Source of the DNA: Treponema sp. UBA4232
Lineage (GTDB): Bacteria > Spirochaetota > Spirochaetia > Treponematales > Treponemataceae
Direction of reading: 5' to 3'
NCBI GenBank assembly: GCA_002396325.1
Contig: DGXM01000068.1
Span: 1-6,384 of the forward strand
Length of the DNA stretch: 6,384 nucleotides
The notes below the pieces were generated by a model that was given only the letters and a program-made list of their open reading frames with translations, was not told the DNA's origin and searched no databases. Both the position numbers and the translations under genes were made by a program. Every line of letters begins with the position of its first letter. Position 1 is the first letter of the stretch. Positions 1 to 4,972 of the stretch are shown in pieces.

Positions 1-7
1 GACGTTT

Positions 8-31
8 AAAAGCCCGTAATTTCGGGTTTTT
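8..31 (+). terminator. Possible intrinsic terminator at left edge
   Basis: A 9-bp stem (one G-U pair) pairs positions 8-16 with 23-31 around a 6-nt loop, with a GC core (CCCG/CGGG) and a run of five T on the right arm. This fits a terminator for a plus-strand gene ending just beyond the left edge (a TAA lies at 7-9). Because the left arm is A-rich it could also act on the minus strand. The gene it would serve is outside the window, so the role is inferred. Confidence 0.45.
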
Positions 32-40
32 AACCTCGAC

Positions 41-73
41 GGCAACCTCAAATTATAGTTTTTAGAGGTTGCC
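41..73. repeat. Inverted repeat with perfect 9-bp arms
   Basis: GGCAACCTC at 41-49 is exactly complementary to GAGGTTGCC at 65-73 across a 15-nt AT-rich loop. A second copy of AACCTC at 32-37 gives an alternative pairing with 65-70. A T-rich stretch (74-91) follows on the plus strand, so this could be a weak terminator, or a regulatory or repeat element. No gene is supported in 1-110. Confidence 0.4.
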
Positions 74-110
74 TGATTATATTTTTCTTTTGAAGTAAAA
101 GCGATATGGT

Positions 111-140
111 AAAAAAAAAAGGACACCCCGAAGGATGCCC
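111..140 (-). terminator. Intrinsic terminator of flaB
   Basis: Read on the minus strand this is an 8-bp stem (GGGCATCC with GGGTGTCC, two G-U pairs) closed by a TTCG tetraloop and followed at once by ten T residues (the A-run at 111-120). It begins 37 nt after the flaB stop codon. This is a textbook Rho-independent terminator and should end the flagellin transcript. Confidence 0.93.
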
Positions 141-176
141 TTTCCAGCAGGTCAGTCTATGCTGCCCGTTTCATGC

Positions 177-1037
177 TTACTTCAACAGTGAAAGCACGTT
201 CTGTGAAGCCTGGTTGGCCTGTGCAATCATTGCTGTTCCGGCCTGGCTCAGAACCTGGTTCTTTGTGAAGTCTACCATTTCCTTTGCCATGTCTGTGTCG
301 CGGATGCGGCTCTCAGAAGCCTGGAGGTTCTCGGCACCAATGTCAAGTCCCTGTACAGTCATCTCGAGGCGGTTCTGGTATGCACCCAGGTCAGCGCGCT
401 GCTTGTTGATCTTCTTGATTGCTTCATCGAGAGTTCCGATTGCGCGGTTTGCCTCGTCGGGAGTTGCAAGAGTAAGAATCTCTTCTGTTCCAACCTGGCG
501 GAGTCCCAAAGCTGAAGCAGACATTGTTCCGATGAACACCTGTGTTCTCTGGTCCATGTTGGCACCAATGTGCAGCCACATAGAAGCGGTAACATTGTTC
601 TCTCCGGTGGGGCGAGCAAAGCGACCGGTCAACATGTTCATACCGTTGAACTGTGCGTGTGAAGCAATGCGGTCAACTTCTGCGATGAGTGAAGAAACTT
701 CAACCTGGATCATGATGCGGTCCTCATCGGTGTAGATACCGTTGCTTGACTGAACTGCAAGCTCGCGGATGCGCTGGATGATGTCTTCAGTCTCCTGGAG
801 GTATCCTTCTGTTGTCTGGATGAAAGAAATACCGTTCTTTGCATTCTCAGATGCCTTGTTTAAGCCGCGGATCTGGCTTCTCATCTTCTCAGAAACGGCA
901 AGACCTGAAGCATCGTCACCGGCGCGGTTGATTCTCATGCCGGATGAGAGCTTTTCCATGTTCTTCTGGTTGTTGACTTCTGTCAAACCTTCTGAACGCT
1001 GTGCAAACATAGCACTCATGTTGTGATTGATAACCAT
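177..1037 (-). CDS. flaB: Flagellin FlaB, periplasmic flagellar filament core protein
   Basis: Encodes a 286-residue flagellin, the size expected for spirochaetal FlaB proteins, which consist almost only of the conserved D0/D1 coiled-coil parts and lack the large variable outer domains of external flagellins. FlaB subunits polymerise into the core of the periplasmic flagellar filament that drives spirochaete motility. Visible signatures are the N-terminal VINHNMSAMFAQR, LSSGMRINRAGDDASGLAVS at residues 30-49, the block VEVSSLIAEVDRIASHAQFN at 112-131, and the C-terminal GTAMIAQANQASQNVLSLLK. There is no signal peptide, as expected for export through the flagellar type III system. The ATG start is backed by GAGGAG (1045-1050) with 7-nt spacing. 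A sigma-28-like promoter lies upstream and a strong terminator downstream, so the gene is probably monocistronic. Treponemes usually carry several FlaB paralogues, and I do not assign a number. In some treponemes the central conserved block is glycosylated; whether that applies here is unknown. Confidence 0.97.
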   Translation of the reverse strand: MVINHNMSAMFAQRSEGLTEVNNQKNMEKLSSGMRINRAGDDASGLAVSEKMRSQIRGLNKASENAKNGISFIQTTEGYLQETEDIIQRIRELAVQSSNGIYTDEDRIMIQVEVSSLIAEVDRIASHAQFNGMNMLTGRFARPTGENNVTASMWLHIGANMDQRTQVFIGTMSASALGLRQVGTEEILTLATPDEANRAIGTLDEAIKKINKQRADLGAYQNRLEMTVQGLDIGAENLQASESRIRDTDMAKEMVDFTKNQVLSQAGTAMIAQANQASQNVLSLLK

Positions 1038-1073
1038 AATGTATCTCCTCTATAACGAGTTTTAGAGTTACAG

Positions 1074-1096
1074 GCAAACACTAAGTACATGTTTGC
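1074..1096 (-). promoter_or_regulatory. Stem-loop in the flaB 5' leader
   Basis: GCAAACA (1074-1080) pairs perfectly with TGTTTGC (1090-1096) around a 9-nt loop, inside the roughly 80-nt untranslated leader between the predicted flaB transcription start and its Shine-Dalgarno sequence. A small GGGT/ACCC hairpin (1104-1116) lies just 5' of it in the transcript. Such structures could affect mRNA stability or binding of a translational regulator, but no specific factor can be named from the sequence. Confidence 0.35.
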
Positions 1097-1126
1097 TGCC
1101 CCCGGGTTGACCACCCTATATTTTAA

Positions 1127-1153
1127 GTTTCGGAGTCTGGGTGCGCGACTTTA
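1127..1153 (-). promoter_or_regulatory. Sigma-28 (FliA)-type promoter of flaB
   Basis: On the minus strand, TAAA (1150-1153) is followed after exactly 15 nt by TCCGAAAC (1127-1134). The flagellar sigma-28 consensus is TAAA-N15-GCCGATAA, so the -35 core and spacing are exact and the CCGA core of the -10 is kept. Transcription would begin near position 1120, giving a leader of about 80 nt. An A-rich tract on the same strand (1157-1175) lies directly upstream and could serve as an UP element. Class-3 flagellar control of a flagellin fits known biology; the site itself is a motif match. Confidence 0.7.
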
Positions 1154-1400
1154 GGGTTTTTTCTCTTTTTTTTCACGTCCACGCTTCTTTGCATAAAAAA
1201 AACGGTTGTGAGTAAGCAGGAAAAAATCATCTTTCAGCATCTGCGCTAGATATAGTGCATAGATTCCGAAACGAGTTCGGAATGACACCAGATGGTTGGT
1301 CAGCCACGTTCCCATATCAAATCTTGTCGTTTTTTGCTTGGAGTTTTTAGAGTTTTTTAAAATAATTTTGAATAAATTAAATCTTTTTTTTTTATTTCTC
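1154..1400. other. Divergent intergenic region, no gene
   Basis: No credible coding region was found here. It holds T- and A-rich tracts next to both outward-facing promoters (T-rich 1157-1172; very AT-rich 1343-1398, possibly an UP element for the plus-strand promoter), a near-tandem GAGTTTTTAGAGTTTTTTA, and the paired palindromes at 1242-1283. The rest shows nothing recognisable. Confidence 0.7.
1242..1283. repeat. Tandem pair of palindromes, possible dispersed repeat
   Basis: Two hairpins stand 3 nt apart. TGCGCTA (1242-1248) pairs with TAGTGCA (1253-1259), one G-U, loop GATA. ATTCCGAA (1263-1270) pairs perfectly with TTCGGAAT (1276-1283), loop ACGAG. The second, flanked by AG and GACA, resembles the 'GTCATTCCG...CGGAATCT' palindromes scattered through intergenic regions of many bacterial genomes. 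Repetition elsewhere in this genome cannot be seen from one window. Confidence 0.55.
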
Positions 1401-1429
1401 TGTACATTTCGCTCCTAAGATGTTATACT
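1401..1429 (+). promoter_or_regulatory. Sigma-70 promoter of the pilZ-TPR operon
   Basis: TGTACA (1401-1406, 4 of 6 matches to TTGACA) and TATACT (1424-1429, 5 of 6 matches to TATAAT) are separated by 17 bp, with an extended -10 TGT at 1421-1423 and very AT-rich DNA upstream. Transcription should start near 1436, leaving about 217 nt of untranslated leader before the PilZ start codon. Confidence 0.7.
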
Positions 1430-1435
1430 TTATAT

Positions 1436-1653
1436 AAGAGAGTTTCAAGAGACGGATTATTTCAATTCACTCTGATTTGAGATTATCTGTCTCTTGGTAA
1501 GTTTTGTCCGGTTTCCTGCAGGAGAAATTCTTCAGGGAATATTGCAGGCTGTTTTTGACGGGGCTTCAAGCTGTTGTTGGTATGCAATTATTGAAGCTTT
1601 CACATGCAGAAACAATGCTTTACAAGAAGGGATATATAAATTAAAATACGTTT
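1436..1653 (+). promoter_or_regulatory. Long structured 5' leader of the pilZ-TPR operon
   Basis: From the predicted start near 1436 to the ATG at 1654 there is a leader of about 217 nt with three successive stem-loops: a long hairpin at 1446-1496, CCTGCA/TGCAGG pairing 1515-1520 with 1543-1548, and GCTTCAA/TTGAAGC pairing 1563-1569 with 1591-1597. Five T follow the second hairpin (1552-1556), a weak terminator-like arrangement. The motifs of the known c-di-GMP riboswitch classes were not recognised. A 66-codon reading frame across 1494-1694 has only a TTG start, no Shine-Dalgarno sequence, and runs into pilZ in another frame, so I do not call it. A cis-regulatory RNA is a reasonable hypothesis; no ligand or regulator can be named. 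Confidence 0.45.
1446..1496 (+). repeat. 51-nt nearly continuous inverted repeat (hairpin)
   Basis: Positions 1446-1457 pair with 1485-1496 (12 pairs, one G-U), then after a T-T mismatch 1459-1465 pair with 1477-1483 (7 pairs, one U-G), then after a second T-T mismatch 1467-1468 pair with 1474-1475, closing on the loop ACTCT. That makes 21 pairs in a 51-nt element. It starts about 10 nt after the predicted transcription start. As RNA it would form a stable 5'-end hairpin; as DNA it could be an operator. No adequate T-tract follows, so it is not a normal terminator. Confidence 0.75.
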
Positions 1654-2754
1654 ATGGCTATCTTTACAACCCAACAATTGACTCATTATTATGATTATTA
1701 CCGCACCACTGAGATTGTCTTTTCCAAGGAGATAATCAAGGTCTTGGGAATGGATCCAAGGCAGATTTACATCAAATGTGCGGGTAACCAGTGGCCGTGT
1801 ATCTTGAGTTCCACATCTTTCCAGCAGGCGAAGATTATCGTCAGTCTAAAGAGCGGTGCGTTGCAGCAGTTGGCAAAAAAGGATTGTCCCACGGTAAACC
1901 TGAGGCTTTGCTTTCAGAGAAGAGACGGTCAGATTATGAACTTTTTCGTTGCGGGAAAGGTGTCTGGAATCGGTAAGTACAGTGGCAACGGAGATCTTGC
2001 GGTTGTTACCATCCAGTACACGCAGAGGCCCCCGGATGATTTCATCGAAATGATCGGCCATCTGATTGATGCAAATGAGAATTATGTGCGCCGCCGTGAT
2101 GAGCGTATTTTGATAACACCGGAAAATTGCCGCAAACTTGGAATTCCGCGCGAAGAGACCACAATACTGATTCAGGGGGTTCCGCGCCGTTGCATTTTGC
2201 GTGACCTTTCGTTCGGCGGAGCAAAAGCCATGGTTCTCGGACTTGCTCAGTTCCTTATTGGAAAAGAAGCCGCTCTTACTCTCGAAATAGGTAATCCGCG
2301 CGAAACCGTGCAGCTTAAAGGCAATATTGTGAACACAATCCCCGTGGAAGGCCGCAAGGATATTTTTGCGGCAAGCATTGATTTCCCCGAGGATTCCGTG
2401 CCGTTGATTTACAAAATCATCATAAACGAGTATTTTTCTTCGCTGCGTAAAAATGAGCTGGAAAATCAGTCTAAGCAGGAGGAACTTGCCCAGCAGAAGG
2501 CTATGGAGGAGCAGAAGATTAAGGAGCAGCGTGCCCAGGCAGTGCAGAAGTCCATGGAAGAGGAAGCTGCAAAGGAGGCCGCAAAGAAAACTTTGAGGGA
2601 AAAGAGTCTGCTTGATTTGGAGCCGTCTCCGGTTCTGCCTGTTGTTGAGACAAAACCGATTCCTTCTGTGCATATGACAAGTCCGGCGGCTGATGAGGTG
2701 GGAGTTTTAGATTATCTTGGAGATGCCGGTGTGAAAGTGCCGGATGACATTTAG
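1654..2754 (+). CDS. PilZ-domain c-di-GMP effector with charged coiled-coil tail
   Basis: A 366-residue protein without signal peptide or membrane segment, so probably cytoplasmic. Residues about 20-125 form a beta-rich N-terminal domain in the position of the YcgR N-domain. A PilZ domain follows (about 143-262) with both c-di-GMP signature elements intact: RRDER at 147-151 (RxxxR) and D184-S186-G189 (DxSxxG, in DLSFGG). Residues about 264-318 are rich in Glu, Lys and Gln and should form a coiled coil; the last 45 residues are Pro/acid-rich and probably flexible. YcgR/PlzA-type proteins sense c-di-GMP and in several bacteria slow or redirect the flagellar motor, so a motility role is plausible but inferred. 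The ATG at 1654 is the only usable start (in-frame stop at 1642-1644), yet no Shine-Dalgarno sequence lies at normal distance; AAGGGA (1627-1632) is 21 nt away. First gene of an operon with the TPR gene 9 nt downstream. Confidence 0.9.
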   Translation: MAIFTTQQLTHYYDYYRTTEIVFSKEIIKVLGMDPRQIYIKCAGNQWPCILSSTSFQQAKIIVSLKSGALQQLAKKDCPTVNLRLCFQRRDGQIMNFFVAGKVSGIGKYSGNGDLAVVTIQYTQRPPDDFIEMIGHLIDANENYVRRRDERILITPENCRKLGIPREETTILIQGVPRRCILRDLSFGGAKAMVLGLAQFLIGKEAALTLEIGNPRETVQLKGNIVNTIPVEGRKDIFAASIDFPEDSVPLIYKIIINEYFSSLRKNELENQSKQEELAQQKAMEEQKIKEQRAQAVQKSMEEEAAKEAAKKTLREKSLLDLEPSPVLPVVETKPIPSVHMTSPAADEVGVLDYLGDAGVKVPDDI

Positions 2755-2763
2755 GAAAAAGCA

Positions 2764-3918
2764 ATGAACCCAGTAAATCCATTGGAAACGGTGTATTTTA
2801 TCAAACTGCCGGAGAATTTCACTCTGTCTACCAAAGCGCTGCAGTTGGATCCCAACATTCTTTTGCCCGTGCAGAAAAAGGATTCCGCTGATGCCGGAAA
2901 CTTCAATATGGAGGAGTTGACCCAGGAGCAGATTCTTGCAGGCATACTCGCTGTTCTGGCATACGACAAGGAAAACAAAAATCTTCCTTATTACAGAAAG
3001 CTGATTATGGAGATGAGGCCGAATATAAAAAAAGAGCTTCAGGAAGCGGCGATTCTGAAGACCCGCAACGAGGATTGGGATTTGGCGGAGGAAATCTGGC
3101 AGTCTCTCCATGGACTGGACCCTGAAAACAAAGCTGTGATTTTGAATACGGCTCTCTTTTTCGATCAGAGGGCGGAAAGCTACAGACGCAATTCCCTTTA
3201 CGATGATGCCGACGCTTACGATTCCTATGCACTTTCCTACTATAAAGACGCACTGGACAGCGACCCCGAAATTCCTGATGCATTTTTCTACGCGGGCTAT
3301 TTCTACGCAAAAAAAAGGAATTATGCCGAAGCGAAAAACTGTTTTGAGAATTATATTGCCCTTACTACAGGATTGACCGATGAAGAACTCGGTGAAAACG
3401 GACTTGACCGCAAGGCCGAGGCTGAAACGATGATTGAAAAAATCACCAACAGAAATCTTGAGGATGAGCATTTCAAGGCTGCCTACGAATATATTTCCAC
3501 CGGTCAGGAGGAAAAAGGTCTGGACGAAATCAGGCAGTTTTTGCAGAGGAATCCTGCCGTGTGGAATGCCTGGTTTATGCTTGGCTGGGGACTCCGGCGC
3601 ATTGGACGCTTTGCCGATGCGAAGATGGCTTTCGAAAAGGCCCGTGAATGTGAGGGCGGGGATGAGAATGCCGACACGCTGAACGAGCTTGCAATCTGCC
3701 AGATGGAAACGGGAGATTTGGACGGTGCCAAGGAAAGTCTGATTCAGGCCCTTAATATGAACCCCGACAGCACGAAAGTCATCAGCAATCTGGGCTATCT
3801 GTTCCTGAAGCAGGGAAATGAGGCCGAGGCAAGAAAGTATTTTATGACCGTGTTGGAAATAGACCCCGAGGACAAAATCGCCCGCATGGAGCTTGAGAAT
3901 TTAAGCCGCGAAATCTGA
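2764..3918 (+). CDS. Tetratricopeptide-repeat (TPR) protein
   Basis: A 384-residue, mostly helical protein with no signal peptide, so probably cytoplasmic. After a non-repeat N-terminus (1-85) there are about six TPR-like helical pairs: roughly 88-120, 125-168, 170-203, a weaker one at 233-265, then clear ones at 267-298, 302-335 and 336-370. Good examples are the segment ending in NPDSTKVISNLGYLFLKQGN and YFYAKKRNYAEAKNCFENYI. TPR arrays bind other proteins and act as scaffolds or adaptors; they do not identify the partner. The start ATG has AGGA (2753-2756) overlapping the pilZ stop codon with 7-nt spacing, so translation is likely coupled to pilZ. Co-transcription with a c-di-GMP effector suggests a shared process, perhaps as adaptor, but no enzymatic motif is seen. 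Its stop codon lies 14 bp from that of the converging DUF192 gene. Confidence 0.9.
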   Translation: MNPVNPLETVYFIKLPENFTLSTKALQLDPNILLPVQKKDSADAGNFNMEELTQEQILAGILAVLAYDKENKNLPYYRKLIMEMRPNIKKELQEAAILKTRNEDWDLAEEIWQSLHGLDPENKAVILNTALFFDQRAESYRRNSLYDDADAYDSYALSYYKDALDSDPEIPDAFFYAGYFYAKKRNYAEAKNCFENYIALTTGLTDEELGENGLDRKAEAETMIEKITNRNLEDEHFKAAYEYISTGQEEKGLDEIRQFLQRNPAVWNAWFMLGWGLRRIGRFADAKMAFEKARECEGGDENADTLNELAICQMETGDLDGAKESLIQALNMNPDSTKVISNLGYLFLKQGNEAEARKYFMTVLEIDPEDKIARMELENLSREI

Positions 3919-3932
3919 TTTCTGCCTGTCTG

Positions 3933-4427
3933 TTACTTCGAGAGTGTCTTCAGCGGAAGATGCTCGCCGTTTTCGGAAACGATTGAAACCGTGCATCCTG
4001 TGACGACGCCTTCTTTTTTGAACCATCCCTGGGGCACTTCCAGAGCATAACGGACCGACCTTGAACTTACGATGGAAGCCTCGCTGAACGGTGTCATGTC
4101 GCGCAGATCCACAATTTTTCCCGAACTGTCGATGTAGGCAATGCTCAGCGGGTGGGGCGTGTTTTTCATCCAGAAACTGAGCACCTGATCTTTTTCGAAC
4201 ACAAAAAGCATCCCCGTTCCGTCAGGAATTGTCCTGCGGTTCATAAATCCATAGTTGCGTTCTTCTTCTTTCACGGCAAGTTCTGCGGAAACGGTGGTCT
4301 CAAATCTTTCCCCGTCTGTAATCACAAGCGTCTTTACGGGAAGATTGAATTTCCTGTCCGAACACGAAAGAAATGCCGGAACAAAAATCATAAGAAAAAG
4401 CGCGGGTAAAAATCTGCTTTTACGCAT
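3933..4427 (-). CDS. DUF192-family probable lipoprotein
   Basis: A 164-residue protein of the DUF192 family, a small secreted domain of unknown biochemical function. The N-terminus has basic residues, a hydrophobic stretch (7-20) and a lipobox-like FLSC with the candidate lipidated cysteine at 22; spirochaetal lipoboxes are relaxed, so anchoring in a membrane facing the periplasm or outside is likely. DUF192 hallmarks follow: ERNYGFMNRR (56-65), GMLFVF (72-77), FWMKNTPHPLSIAYID (85-100) and SVRYALEVPQGW (124-135). I chose the ATG at 4427 because GAAGG (4434-4438) lies 6 nt away; a GTG one codon upstream (4430) has only 3-nt spacing. The ATG overlaps the upstream TGA by one base, so translation is coupled. 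Last gene of the minus-strand operon. Confidence 0.9.
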   Translation of the reverse strand: MRKSRFLPALFLMIFVPAFLSCSDRKFNLPVKTLVITDGERFETTVSAELAVKEEERNYGFMNRRTIPDGTGMLFVFEKDQVLSFWMKNTPHPLSIAYIDSSGKIVDLRDMTPFSEASIVSSRSVRYALEVPQGWFKKEGVVTGCTVSIVSENGEHLPLKTLSK

Positions 4428-4972
4428 CACAGACCTTCAAGAAAATGTTCTCTGGACTGCTCGGTGACGGATTCCTCGACCTGCACTTTGTTTTGGAGTT
4501 CCTCGAACACCTGTCTGTCGGTGTATTTGATGGAAAGAGGCCTTTCAAGCGTCATAATCACATTCTGCCCGGTCCACTCTGATTTTGACGGGTTCAGCGA
4601 CTGCGGCAGACCGTATTTTTCACACAGGGCGGAGAATACGGAATGATGGTCCATTTTTTCCGTCTTTATGTTGATTGTGATAATGTAGAGCCTGTCCTCA
4701 TAAAACTGGAACCAGCATCGGTCCAAAAAGGAATAGGGTGCGGTTTTCGATGTGTCTGTTTCAATGATTACACGGTTTTCCCCCGGAAGCAGAGACACGT
4801 CGCGGTCACCTCTGTAGCCGAACTGTCCGTTTTTTTTCAGTGCTTCCTTTACTTCTTCAACAGTCATCCCAAGCCGGATTGAGCCGTAGCCGGAGGGGAG
4901 GGGTGTCTGTGCTGCGATGGTGGCAAGCGGTAATGCAAGACACACCAAAATCATGGATACCAGCTTTTTCAT
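4427..4972 (-). CDS. Secreted protein of unknown function
   Basis: A 181-residue protein not recognised as a named family. Residues 1-21 are a type I signal peptide (MKK, hydrophobic core, cleavage around AIAA-like residues 18-21 before QTPLP), so it should be periplasmic. The mature start carries SIRLGMTVEEVKEALKK (31-47), a motif layout seen in small envelope proteins with BamE/SmpA-like alpha-beta folds; that likeness is only suggestive. The middle (83-103) alternates aromatic and hydrophobic residues as beta strands do, and two cysteines (86 and 117) could form a disulfide. The C-terminus is acidic and probably helical. Its ATG overlaps the TGA of the cNMP-binding gene by 4 nt (ATGA), with AAGG about 7 nt upstream, and its own stop overlaps the DUF192 start, which argues for a shared job or at least coordinated expression. 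Confidence 0.85.
   Translation of the reverse strand: MKKLVSMILVCLALPLATIAAQTPLPSGYGSIRLGMTVEEVKEALKKNGQFGYRGDRDVSLLPGENRVIIETDTSKTAPYSFLDRCWFQFYEDRLYIITINIKTEKMDHHSVFSALCEKYGLPQSLNPSKSEWTGQNVIMTLERPLSIKYTDRQVFEELQNKVQVEESVTEQSREHFLEGL

Noticed and set aside
106..735. 209-codon plus-strand reading frame
   Set aside because: Lies antisense to flaB and begins inside its terminator; its protein has no coherent domain. It is a shadow of the flagellin gene.
1436..1653. c-di-GMP riboswitch (GEMM types) upstream of the PilZ gene
   Set aside because: The conserved riboswitch sequence blocks and tetraloop-receptor layout were not recognised, so the leader is reported only as an unclassified structured RNA.
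1494..1694. 66-codon plus-strand reading frame in the pilZ leader
   Set aside because: TTG start, no Shine-Dalgarno sequence, start codon inside the right arm of the hairpin, and it runs 41 bases into pilZ out of frame. A leader peptide cannot be excluded but is not supported.
1846..2673. 275-codon minus-strand reading frame
   Set aside because: Fully antisense to the PilZ gene. The Leu/His-rich product mirrors the Gln/Lys/Glu-rich coiled coil read backwards.
2707..3471. 254-codon minus-strand reading frame
   Set aside because: Antisense to the TPR gene, with no ribosome binding site or recognisable domain.
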